Origin: Trichoplax sp. H2
Taxonomy: Eukaryota > Placozoa > Uniplacotomia > Trichoplacea
Direction of reading: 5' to 3'
DNA length: 64,000 nt
Assembly: GCA_003344405.1 (NCBI GenBank)
Contig: NOWV01000168.1
Coordinates: 1-64,000, forward strand
Below the pieces are notes generated by a model. That model did not search any database. It saw only the letters and a program-made list of their open reading frames with translations, and was not told where the DNA came from. Shown here piece after piece: positions 12,271 to 24,200 of this stretch; position 1 is the first letter of the stretch; every line of letters begins with the position of its first letter. The position numbers and the translations under genes are program-made.

Positions 12271-12680
12271 TGTGCAAAAATAATGTCAGCAGTCGATCTG
12301 TGTGTCCTATGGCTTCCAGTAGGAAATGATCGCTACAATGGTGACATCATTTTAGGTACATTTAGCGTATACTGAGTGGCAGTACAATACCATCGTTGTG
12401 TCAATAATACAATACATGTACTGTACACGTAAACCATTGACTAGCAAATCCTTTTAACCAGCTAAACTGTGCAAAAATAATGTCAGTACTCGATCTGTGT
12501 CCTATGGCTTCCAGTAGGAAATGATCGCCACAAAGGTGACATCATTTTAGGTTTCGACTCCACTTTCCTAGACTGTATACTTAGCGTATACTGAGTGACA
12601 GTACAACACCATCATTGTGTAAATAGCTCAATACAAGCACAGTAGACTCCAACCTTTGACCAGCAAATCCTTTTAAATTG
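12271..12680. repeat. Two-copy tandem duplication immediately upstream of b561 paralogue B
   Basis: TGTGCAAAAATAATGTCAG at 12271 and 12469, GGCTTCCAGTAGGAAATGAT, TTAGCGTATACTGAGT and AGCAAATCCTTTTAA all occur once in each copy, in the same order, 198-220 bp apart. The second copy ends about 80 bp before the ATG at 12760, so the duplication may have doubled promoter-proximal sequence. Confidence 0.85.
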
Positions 12681-12759
12681 GAATCTCTGCCAGTTCTCCT
12701 TTTTGTGGAGAGTTGACATTCAGTTTGTTGAGTAAAAGGTCGCCAAATTACCAATTAAT

Positions 12760-14788
12760 ATGGATAAAGATGACGAATATACAGTGACGCCATCGCAGCG
12801 ACAATCTGCGCCATTTTTCTTGAGTGGTTTTCTTGCTCAATCATGTGTGGTTGCGATATGTGTTATGATTGGGTTATGGATGGGAGTTTATAGCAGTCAT
12901 CCCGGTCTCGATTGGACTGATACCTTTCATCGTTTACATCTCCATCCATTCCTAATGGTAGTTGCGGTTGTATTTTCTGCTACTGAGGGTATGCAACTAG
13001 TTGAAACAGAAATAAACATTTTGCATAACGATAGTCGGATCAACTGTAATCGATACTGCTTGCAACTGGTTGGATATCTTGTCAAAGTAGAAAAGTGACT
13101 ACTTCATTACACAGTGGAATCGGAATGATTGGTTTTGGACAAACCAATCATGTTCATTGACTTTTCCATTCTATCCATGACGACGAAGCAGTAGGCAATG
13201 ATTGATGTATCTTATGGATTGAAAATTGCCTAGTGTCCATTTATACGTGCATAGTATGAATAGTCAATATTATATCAAAGTCTATAAAATCTGTAGGAGT
13301 CGGATAGGACTGTTGATCCTGATACTCTTCAACAGTTTCGCTTTCAGTACTGTAAAGTATAGTGGTGACTTTGCAAGTAAACCCACGCTTCCATCAGATA
13401 ATCGATGCTATTACAAATGCCGTCCTTAAATCGATAGTAATTACTCTAATTGCCTACTATTATACGGTAAAATTGTTCATGTAGACAGTTTACAGACATC
13501 GAGAAATAGGTCAGTTAGAAAAAAAAGTTGGAGATACGATCATCGCAAATGCTACAAGATACTCCTTCCAGCGATACAATTGCTTCCTAGCAAAATTCTT
13601 CATGATATCACATCGAGACCAACAGGGCCTACAAGTGTACAATAAGTTAATCACCGTAGCAAATAAAACATGATCACGTCTACCATACTCTACTACTGCT
13701 CTAGCACCGGTTGCACTGGCCCATTTAAATAACTCACTATACCGGCCTGTTTACAACTGACTGTCTATTGCACAAGTCAATTAATAAATACGTCGCTTAT
13801 TATCATCAATTTCATCTTTTAGCTATCTTAATCTTCCGGATGCTGCGTACGATTTCCAAGCCGACGGTAAAAGCGATCCATGTTTTCCTGCATACGGCTA
13901 CCCTAGCTTTGGTTGGAACTGCCTTGGCAGCAGTGATTAAATCGAAGAACGACTTGAAATTTGCTCATTTTTATAGCGCTCATAGTTGGTTTGCCTTAAT
14001 AGTTCTCTTCTTATACGCCAGTGAGGTATACCGTTTGTCCGATATTGATATCAACCTGTTCAATTATAATACTTGACGTTGAAATGAAATTTATCCCTAT
14101 CAGATATAGAATTGTATCGTATGCGTAAAGTAGAGTACTGTAGCTAGAATACTGAATGATTTGCCCAGACAGAAATAAAATTTTAGCATTCATTTTGGCT
14201 AATATCAATATACGATATGCTATCGGATAGCTGTAAATAAGTAACATGATATAGACTCTGTAGGATGCGAATTTAATAAAGCATTCATACTAATGTGTAT
14301 CCATTTCACTATTGACCTGTGTATAGTATGTAGCAGGAATTATAGTTTTCGTACTACCAACGCGCTGCATCTCAGACACCATGCGTCAGAATATTCTACC
14401 CTTTCACAAATTCTTTGGTCTTTGTACATATGTCTTCGCTCTCATTACCATCGGTATGGGTGTATTTGATTTCTTGGAATCAATTGTTGGGTAAGGATGT
14501 TGATAGATTGATTCATGAAGTAAATAACTTGTTTTGACCATTACTAAGATGGTTTACTTAAAGTTGAAATAAGTTGGAAGGAACATCAACACTTATCTGA
14601 TCGAAATTATTCTCATTTTACTCAATAGTACCTCCGCTTATTCAAATTTGGGTCTTCAAGCAAGGCTTGGCAATGCAATATGTGTCATCCTACTTATTCT
14701 TGGCGCCACCGTCGTCCATATCTTGACCAGAAGTACCTATGCACGACCTAGCACGAGTGATTCTCTTTTTGAGCCAGAACCACTTTAA
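12760..14788 (+). CDS. Cytochrome b561 family ferric/ascorbate reductase (paralogue B)
   Basis: Four exons: 12760-12988, 13823-14025, 14327-14490, 14629-14788, giving 251 residues. All four b561 histidine sites are present: HLHPF, AIHVFLH, AHSWF and PFHKFFG. A shared FSATEAILIFRML signature follows helix 2, against FLSTEAVLIFRMF in paralogue A. Six membrane segments are predicted; the C-terminal tail ends in acidic EPEPL. Intron phases 1, 0 and 2 and their positions relative to the motifs match paralogue A, so the pair arose by duplication of an intron-containing gene and inversion. It should carry electrons from cytosolic ascorbate across an endomembrane or the plasma membrane. A possible polyadenylation signal AATAAA lies at about 14899. 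The 5' flank carries a duplicated 200-bp block. Confidence 0.92.
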
Positions 14789-16542
14789 AAACTGACAGTA
14801 TTGCAGCGACTGTTCATGCCACAATTCACCAACCAACCAACCTAAGGCTTCCATGAATGACTGCATCTCCTTTTAATCTTATGAAAGACTGCTTACTCAA
14901 TAAAAATGAATGATGTCGTCATTAATAAGATAACTGTTAAATCGACCACTAAAGTTTGTGTACAAGTAGCGTCTTGATAACTAGGTAATGATATAAGCGT
15001 TGTACTCCACCTAGTGCAGTTACGCCACAGTAGATCTTTTTCCATTAAATGTATTTTAATTGTGATTATCGACTGTTACTCATTGCTGTAACTGTTGAAG
15101 ATAGCACATTTCGCCACCTATATCAACTAAATAGAAGCTATTCTCACTTGATTATATGGATTTAAAATATTCAACCTGTTCCTCTAATTCAATTGGTTTA
15201 CCTCGTGCCTATTTGTTTTGATTAGAGTACTCCTATTCAAATAATTTAATTGACATTGCTATCGTGAATCAATCCACCCTTCTTGTCTTGGATAGAACTA
15301 CGTAATATCAATGAAACACGACACTTTTGAAATGTATATGCATATACACTCTACTTAATAAATAAGTAAGAAATCACTTACTGACTACAAGATGATAAAA
15401 TATCCTAATATTCTTCGATTTTACCCTTAACTTGCTACATGTTTGTGTTCATTTAATAACCCTTTATTTATCTGTCAGTAAAGTTTAGTCAAATGGAAGT
15501 CAGAATATTATACTATAGTATCCATAATGAAAAGCGTTCAAATTTGCATTGCAATTTGACAATGTTGGAATCAACACTCTACATGTCCAGCAGACAACTA
15601 TGTCATTCCTAATCGTCAGCAAAGTCTTGCACACTACTCATACTCGTATACTGTAGTTACGAAATTACCGCCACCTAAACTTAGCAATACGTGATAGCCA
15701 ACTTAACTGCAAATGATATTTTAACTTTGTAACGAAAAATACCAAACTACAGTATCAAGTCCTGTATTGGCTTATGAAAGCTTTCACCAAATTGGGTACA
15801 AAGAATCTCTGATGGAATGCGAACGTTTACTTCTGTACTGTGAAATGTGAATAGTTTTGAGGAAACAGTGCTGCATTTACGATAAAAGTCATTTTATGGA
15901 TAAATATGACACGATCTAGGGCTCTAGGAGATTACTAATAAAGATGGTAATCTATACTTGGACTTTTGTGCAACATTATAAGCTTGTCAAGTTACTTGTT
16001 GCCGAAAGGTTGCAGAATGTACATTCTGCGATACTGTTTATTCGATGTATACATTAGCCAATAGACTGAATCGGTTTTACTCATTGGAATTAGTATAGTA
16101 CCGCCCGGCCAATTCATTCATGGCTTTATCATCGATATTGTTGTTAGCGCCAACCAATTATTACAGCTACCCAATACGGCATTTATTAATATCACTACGA
16201 TGGAAGATAAATAAATTCTATAGTACAAGAGTATTTTAGAGCAGTTGAAAAACATTTTATTTTATACATGGTTGTCATTCAATCCCTGTAAATAGCATCA
16301 AGGAAGTGATTAAATGGCAAACAATTGTCAACTTGAATTCGGTTTGCATGGCGTAATATATAGTACAGGCACTGTCACTTCCTTAAAACAAGCTACACCG
16401 AAAGAATATTCGTAAAAAATTGAAAGACGAGATGTAGTCCTGACTAATCACCATCCTTATTAGCGGTTTGTCCAGAATAGAAATCGTTGAGCTATATTGC
16501 GATAGAAAGATATTGGTTGGTATATTGATGAAATTAGACCTA
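14789..16542. other. Convergent intergenic region (b561 B / LSM12)
   Basis: Non-coding between two gene 3' ends. The open frame at 16383-16598 (minus) overlaps the tentative last LSM12 exon and shows no family signature. No RNA gene or repeat array was identified. Confidence 0.5.
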
Positions 16543-18986
16543 TCAATTAGACCCATCTTTCTACAATAATTGTGCATGATTATAGAAATGTAAAACAAAC
16601 TTATTATAAATTAACTTGTATAAAATAGGCGAGTGTAAAAACTTACAACTTTTTGGATAATTTTAAGTCCTTGTTCATTTCCAGAGCAGTCATTGATACC
16701 GTAAGGCTCACGGATTTTCACAGACTCATCTATAGCGCAAAGTAGCTTACCTTTCCATTTTACATCAAATCTATCGGGTAACAAGACGTATACAGTAGTT
16801 ACAAATAGTGCATCAAAAGTTCTATCTTGTCGCTCATGAATACGTAATGCAATGCAGCATATAGAATATCAGCTGCACCGAAAGAGTTTGACGATATTAG
16901 AGAGCCTCTATACTTACTTTTTCTTTATAGCTGCGTATACTAATGCTCCTGTTCTAGAGATACCTTCGCGATGAACTATTTTTCCTTCTTCAATAGCTTC
17001 TTGAAGCCGTTGATCGATGCCCTCAAGATTTAGTTCAGGTAAGCTTGGAGGGGATTTGTCGCAATCTTCGATGACATCTATCTCACGTAACTTTGTTAGG
17101 TTGACAATCATGACATCCCGCCATTCACGATTTTGTGATTGTTTGCATTATTAGTGTTAAGAAGAAATCTTACCATTGCGTAATCACAAGCGCGAATATT
17201 ATTTTAAAATCAATAAAGTAGCATTGCTAAGTAAATGATAATGGACAAGATTGCTGCAATTAAAACGAAAACAATGTCGTCATTTCAAATAGGAGATGCA
17301 CATCTTCTTCTTTCATAGTTGATGAAAGGTTTTATATCGCTCAAAGAGGTTAATATGCGCACTCCTAGAATGGAATCAATCGCTAATATTTTACTTTAAT
17401 TCAATATGCCGTCCATGTTGTAGTGATACTACGTACTGGTGGTTGCTAGTGCACTATCGCACTGAATGCGTATACATATTCTGTCAAGCCATTGGATTGA
17501 AGATTTCATCATCTTCGATTTAGTAAAGGTAAAGGCCTTGATTGTAGTAAGAGTCAGTCAAGTTTGAGGGCAAAGATGATTTCTGGTGTCTAGTAATACG
17601 TAGGATAAGTTGTCAGAATCCTTTTTTGTTTATTTCCTATACTGTATGATGGAGTAGATTTGGACGAAAATTATAACGCTAGATAGAATGTCAATGCGCA
17701 CAAATGTGTCCTCGACAAATTATGTATGCTATCCAGGATTGTAAATGCTAACTACATGCTTTATTTATACATTGACTATACCTTGCAATTTGTTTTGTCG
17801 AGTACAATCCCAATCTTTCATTATACGAGTAAGTAATCAATGTGGATTTGGGAGGTCTACTATTTCTTTTCAGTGTACTATCCTATCTCCATAAGAGATG
17901 AAATCATAATGCATTTCCACTTTTACAGTATACCGTACTAGAGGGAAAACTTGACGAACAAGATGTCAACAACGTGTGTATCTATCAAATTCATTCACTA
18001 GCTATTTATAGTGATGCGAATGCAAGTATTCAAGAAGAGTAGTAACAGTTTCGTAGAATAGAGGCAATTCCTTTTAACAGTCCACTTCGAGAGTAGAACA
18101 AAAATCTATCGGACGGTATTGTAGGTGTCTACCCTTATGAGCTAAATAAACTGCCAACTTGTGATCAAATGAGCACTGTCTACAGTAATACTGCTTATGC
18201 TCGAGTGTCGGCTGTAGACTGTCGTTCATTTGAGTGCAGGCGGTAGGCACCTTGAGGGGATATCACGTAGAACGAATCGACGGCTATTCCATGACAAAAT
18301 GACTATCGTAAAATCATCCAACAAGAATGTTTGTGGCATAACACTAGTGCGTGCAATCGTCTTCTTGACGACACTATTCCTGCCTACTCATGTTAACATG
18401 AAATCGATGGTCCATTGATGAATCCTTGACGGTACAGTGTTGTCGACAACAATATATGCCGATCTCTTCTGAATGTCCTGTATACGATTGCAAGGATGAC
18501 ATTGAGGAAAATTGGTGATCGTCCATGACCACTGTAATCATGTCGACATCAATACGAATCACTGTATCCAATAGAATATCGACTGCTTTAACGAGCCTTA
18601 CTATCTTACCGTGTGATCGTACCTTTCAATTAGTGTACTTTAGCGTAGAATCAAGCTACTACTGTAAACGAATTGGACGTTGTTGTATGCCTCTCTCTCT
18701 CTCTCTCGATCAAGAGTTTACAGCGGCGCTGATGTCTAGACATTGTCTCGTTATAGTCGTAAAACTAGCAACATTTCAGAATGAATTACAGTCCATCGAT
18801 CAACATGAGGATACTTAAGACCAGCATTTTGGTCTTTTCTTCAAAGGCGTCCACATCTCCTTGTAATTCGCTGCCTAGGCATGTTACTAATCTGACTTTA
18901 TCCCCAATTCTTAGAGGCGGTATTTTTCGCATATTGAGTCCTACGGCATCGCTAGTAGAGACATCTTTTCGTGAGGAAGACGCCAT
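16543..18986 (-). CDS. LSM12: LSM12 homologue (Lsm plus anticodon-binding-like domain)
   Basis: Exons 18815-18986, 16918-17140, 16647-16770 and a tentative last exon 16543-16560 give about 178 residues (human LSM12 has 195). Exon 1 encodes the Lsm fold: IGDKVRLVTCLGSELQGDV followed by an FEEKTKMLVL strand, parallel to human VGSQVSCRTC-x-LQGEV and KMLALK. Exon 2 carries IVNLTKLREIDVIEDCDKSP, matching the [20 protein letters not shown] region. Exon 3 gives the AD domain core KWKGKLLCAIDESVKI-REPY-x-C-G-E. In other animals LSM12 partners Ataxin-2 in translational control, for example of circadian genes, and binds NAADP in calcium signalling; these roles are by family. The 3' end is uncertain: the last exon adds only KDGSN, and reading through the donor instead would add twelve residues. 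Intron 1 looks U12-type. Confidence 0.87.
17141..18814 (-). other. Probable U12-type intron of LSM12, GT-AC ends
   Basis: On the minus strand the donor reads A|GTATCCTCATG, close to the U12 consensus RTATCCTTT. Near the 3' end lies TTCTTCTTAAC, matching the U12 branch site TTCCTTRAY, about 16 nt before the only phase-compatible boundary, GCAAAC|AATCAC. No AG acceptor exists between an in-frame TAA and the conserved exon, so the intron appears to end in AC. Joining the ends gives KMLVL-K-SQNR in frame. Confidence 0.6.
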
Positions 18987-21207
18987 TTTTTTTCCCTTTC
19001 TACCACATTACGGACTACCTACTGAGTACTGCAAACTCGCTAGTACCAACACCTTGACTGTACCATACTGAGTGTCTAGCAGTACTGATGTCCAGTACAG
19101 TACAATCCGGTCGTGAAGAATAGTACTGTAGAAAGGGACTAGGATTCAAAGCGAGCCATTGGTCTACTGAGACAATACTCTCACTCTCATACATTGCTCA
19201 TTGCAATTACTCCATGGCTACGACTGTATGAAACAATGTACAGTCCACGTGTACTCGTTGGACTGTACACTGTACAGTCATGACTCGTACAGGAGTACTG
19301 TGATACAGGTAGAAGAAATCTCTATGAATCGACAACTGCCCACTCAGCCCACTTGTCATGGTCGACATGTAGTCCATCCATCCATGATGTCTGAAGAGGA
19401 TGGACTGCGGTACGGCCATCGAGTATAAAGAAAAAAACTTCACGTTATTGGGTACAGCCCTGACGCAAGAGACGGGACATTTGGACAGACAGGAAACGAT
19501 CTTCAGATTGTAGCTCATTGGATATCCATGGCGGACAGTATAGTATGGACAGTATATTAGTCTCTATTTTCTTTTACTTTACGGTTCTGCACTGTGCAGT
19601 ATACTGTCAGAGACGGGATAGGAAACGCTTGTTCACTATACTTAGCTGCTATTAGCTTACTAAGTTGGTTTGAACCAGTATGTGTAGATACGTTTTCATC
19701 GCTTTCGTCATCCTGTACCGTAGAGGAAGAAAACAACATGGCGTGCTGACTACAGAATGCATTACACTGGTAGTATAGATCATAAAGGGATTGAACCGCA
19801 CCGAACCGAACTCAGGTTCAACTGGTACTCAGCATCAGTACGGTAGTGCACAGTGCACAGTGTACAGTACTGCACTGTAAACCGTCGTCAAAGTACTGTA
19901 GTCAAATGGTATTCAGCATCGGTAGAGGTGTCGCCTGGATACTGGTACTGGTAATCAATAGATCATAAGGGTTTTGAACCGTACCGAACCGCACTCCGGT
20001 CCAACTGGTTACTCAGCATCAGGGCACAGTGCACAGTGTACAGTACTGCACTGTAAAACCGTCGTCAAAGTACTGTAGTCAAATAGTGTACAGTAGTACA
20101 GTACAGTACTGTACAGTACTCTCAGTCCGAGACCCTTATACCTGTACTGTACACTGTGTACACTGTGTACAGTACTGTACTCAGTATCGGTACAGGTGTC
20201 GCCTGGATACTGGTACTGGTAATCAATAGATCATAAAGGTTTGAACCGTACCAAACCGAACTCAGGTCCAACTAGTACTCAGCATCAGTGCACAGTGCAC
20301 AGTGTACAGTACTGCACTATAAACCGTCGTCAAAGTACTGTACAGTACAGTACTGTAGTCAAATAGTGTAGTACTCAGTCGAGACCCTTGTACTGTACTC
20401 AGTATCGGTACTCAGTAGAAACCCTTATACTGTACGTGTACACAGGGTACAGGTGTCGCCTGGATATGCTGTACTGTATACAGGGTGTCTCATAAGTATT
20501 TCCCACTGTTTGAAATCATATGAAATTATAGTTTCAAGCCCTTATTAGACAAATTTGGTATCATTTGATTGGAAATAAGATGCTTTATGCGAATATGTAA
20601 TTTAAATGCACATAAAATGTGTTCAAGTTACTAATACTGTAGTTCTGTACTGCATTAAAGGACGACATTACACAGTGCACAGTGTACGGTATTGCACCCC
20701 AAAATCGCAGTCAAAGTACTGTAGTCAGAGGAGGGGACGAATCACGTGCTATCTCATCGCCAACCAATCAAATCGCTCCGATCATTTTTTCGAATTTGCA
20801 ACACCTCAACAGTACAACAGTAGCCTAGTGTCAAATCAATCAGCCAAAGGCAAAACTTGCTCATCTCCAGTTGAAAAGAATCATCCCAGTCGTCCAATCT
20901 CCCCTATTGATTGCTATCCTGTCGGTTGAAAGCAAGAAGAAAAGGTAAGAGACAAGTAGAGATTGAGCAAGAGTAAGGCAAATTGTTTTTTGAAAATAAG
21001 GGATAGAAATAGGAAGAAAAGTTTACATCCATTTTCAGCCATTTGGTGATACATGCAAATCTATTTCGACGCAGTTGTCATCTTTAGATTGTCTCCATCC
21101 AACTTGACAAATTCTATTCTTCACTTAACAACATACAATAGATGAAATTGTTTTCTTGACGCACTATTTTTAAATTGGATACGCAGAACGATCAACAGTG
21201 AGAAAAG
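18987..21207. other. Divergent intergenic region LSM12 / RACGAP1
   Basis: The 2.2-kb spacer between two start codons should contain both promoters. Much of it is palindromic GTAC/TGCAC-rich repeat (listed separately). Short open frames here reflect repeat sequence. Near 20464 the string CAGGGTGTCTCATAAGTA resembles the end of some DNA transposons, but no partner terminus was found. Confidence 0.5.
19770..20470. repeat. Palindrome-rich tandem repeat (GTACAGTACTGTAC type)
   Basis: Three units start at ATAGATCATAAAGG (about 19776, 19958 and 20226). Each runs through GAACCGxACCGAACCG, CTCAGGTTCAACTGGT, CACAGTGCACAGTGTACAGT, CCGTCGTCAAAGTACTGTAG and TGTCGCCTGGATACTGG. A fourth partial copy of the CACAGTGCACAGTGTAC block lies at about 20670-20730. 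Units 2 and 3 have expanded runs of GTACAGTACTGTAC, which are perfect palindromes. Confidence 0.85.
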
Positions 21208-24200
21208 ATGTCATCGCTGCTCTCCAAGTTTGATGAAATTACTCGAATATCGGCCATCCTAGCCGAAGGCAACGAAGAAGGTAAGAGGATCGACATTATC
21301 ATCAACATCGATACCAACTTAGCCAACCATGATGGGATATCATCATGCCAATTTGTGACTCAATCAATTGGTTCTACACATCAATCCAATGTTATTATTC
21401 TTGCTAGTTTACGCGTAATTATGACAATTTATTGAAATTATCAAAATACAAAAATAGAAGTGGATAATAGCTTGATACACTGTTATAACAAGCATCAGAC
21501 TCCAATAGCAATCAGTTGATATTATCCTTGCCACCATCCATCCATCTATATGGGGGATCCCATTAAAATATTCAACTTCAATTCCATCCTAACCAATGAA
21601 TATCATTATTCTTGGATAGATTTCTATAATTTTGCTAAAAATCAAGAAGAATGTCGCGTACGATGGTTAAAAGCCGAAGGAGAAGTTGAAAATTTACAAC
21701 AAGCCTATAAAATGGTCAAGGTAAATACTGACTAATCTTGATAGTAGTTCACAACGATATTAATAAACTATCCAACGTGCTAGACAAATACTATAACGAT
21801 GGCAAAGACTTTATAACTAAAAAAGAAAAAAATACTGTAGCTTATCAGTACATCACTACTGTATTTTCCAGCATCAATCAAAAATTATATCGATATCGAC
21901 TTTCTCCAATAATGCATTTTACCTCATGAGATAGTAAAATAGTTTTAATCGTAAAATAGATAGAGCCTACTCCAGATTTGATGGATAATGGTGTCATACA
22001 AAGACACAATAGTAATGGATAATATCTTCAGTACTATGATACTCTTATTAACGAGTAGAAACATTTTAATCATAATGATCTACGAAAATTCAAACATTAC
22101 TTTACAAATGTACTATACTCTACATTAGAATTAGATGAATTTCCAATGTAAGTACTGTCTAGCATAGTTCAATCTTAAAAATTGTATAATTATTTTCATT
22201 TTATCCTACACTTGCCGTATACTTACAATCTTCATGCCTAATATCAACGATTCTACTTTTATTCATTCTTATATCTCCAATCATTTCCTTGCGACTGAAA
22301 CTAATAGTCTGACCGAGAGACTTACGATATAAAGCTCAAGCACATCAGGTATACACACCTATATCCAAAATTAAACCTCCATAAACTACAATTTCTAAGC
22401 AATGACTCAATAAAATGCGCTGTTAGCGTCTACTTTTTAATGCTGTAAACCCAACCATAGTAATAACCATTGCATATCTTGAACCTGAATTACTTTGAAT
22501 ATATCAGTATTAAATAGTACGATAGACGACTCTAACAATCAATTTCATTACGCTGCCAATTTGCCTCAACTCATAACACTTTTTCATTTGTGCTATTTTT
22601 CTACTTTGAATAAAATACAATAGTAAAATGATATAAATTTGAATCAATTTTGACTCCATTTCTAGAAATCAGCTACAAATTGAAATGGATAGAAGAAAAG
22701 AAGCAGAGGAAGAAATTAGAAATTGGGTAAGAACCTACACTTTGAAATTGCACCATGCAGTAGGACGATTTTCTTCCATCGACACATAGGAACATGAATT
22801 ACGACATAATTCATTTGAATAACTAACGTTGATCAGTGAAAAAGATGTCCAACCATTTGCTTCGTGACTTCATTGACATAGAACAATCATAAGACATATC
22901 ACTAGTTAGAAAAATTTTCACACTGATGTTTACACGAACAGGAGATGCAGATGACCCTTATAAGAGAAATATTATGCGATCCTAAATGTACTGGCTTATT
23001 ATCAGAAGAAGATCGTAGAAAAATACAAAGTCTAGGATCATCTCAACAACGTCCCAGTCCAAGGTTCTATTAAACTTAGCTTTTAAAATAGTCATAACAT
23101 ATGCTACAATAGAAGGAGTATTAGTCAACTGCGTATTATGACTAATTTTGGACGCTTATTCTTCTAAAAAATATAGACAAAGTGTCTCTTTCACCTCAGT
23201 CCTATCCCCTTCTGACATTAGCTTCGATAATACTATCGACGATTTGGTAACCTTTGTCTTAATATCAAATGATGATAGTTCTATTTAGCCAATACTATTA
23301 TACTAAATAACGCAAACCTTCAAACTGGTTTAGGAGGCATATTCACGAAGAAGTAACAAATTCAATAAAAGAGTAAGTAAAGATTTTTTATCAATCTTCC
23401 AGTACAAAATTGAAATCGCTCAATCTAATCTAAATTTATTCCTCTATTTACAGAAAGCCCCATCTGCACCACCAGAGCCGTTAGTAGAGGTAGTCATACA
23501 ATTCTTTACCTTATTCATTCTCTAGAACAACAGTGATATTGCTGATTTTGCTTAAATCTAGGAACCTCCACTTAAGAAATCTTGTAGTCCAGTCCATGAA
23601 ATTCAAGTAATACAACCTCTTACTTTCAATGCGTCTACATTAGCATATTGATAAAAATTTTTAATTTTTTTGCACCTACTTATCAGAGTGAATCCACAAG
23701 TACTGAATCCGATGCATTTCCTAAAGTTTCCCCCAAACCAATGCCTCGTAATCTTTCGCGACCGCCCTCTCACTGTACGTAGTAATTTCGAGCTCTACAG
23801 TCTGTACAGAATTAAACTGTTCTTATACTGATGTTTCCAACTATGCATATTGTAGCCCAAGCTCGTCCACCGGTAGATTCCTTTTTTGGGACATCTATAC
23901 CAGGAGACTCTCCTGATGTTAAGCGGAGACTGGAACGTAATCCAACTAATGGATCGGTTACTTCAATTCAAAGCTTGGGGTATGTCTTTACGAATGTTTT
24001 TATTATAACAACTATCATGCCTACGCATCAAAGTACGTCATCACAAGTTGTAGTCTTATTGCATCTAAACGTGTATTTCACCAGTAATTGTTATCTTTTC
24101 CATTTCTAGAACTCCAACTTCGTCGAGACTAAATAGGGTATAATCAGTCGACGATATATGCATATTGATTTTGCGTATAAATCTGATACTGAGAGTTATG

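Larger units (their letters stand above)
11236..12759. other. Divergent intergenic region between the two b561 genes
   Basis: The 1.5-kb spacer between two start codons should hold both promoters. It contains two local tandem duplications (listed separately). Open frames here, such as plus 11133-11501 and 11983-12249, overlap the first b561 exon or show no family similarity and no consistent splice sites. Confidence 0.5.

Noticed and set aside
20464-20640. CAGGGTGTCTCATAAGTA as a DNA-transposon terminus
   Set aside because: No matching inverted end or target-site duplication was found nearby.
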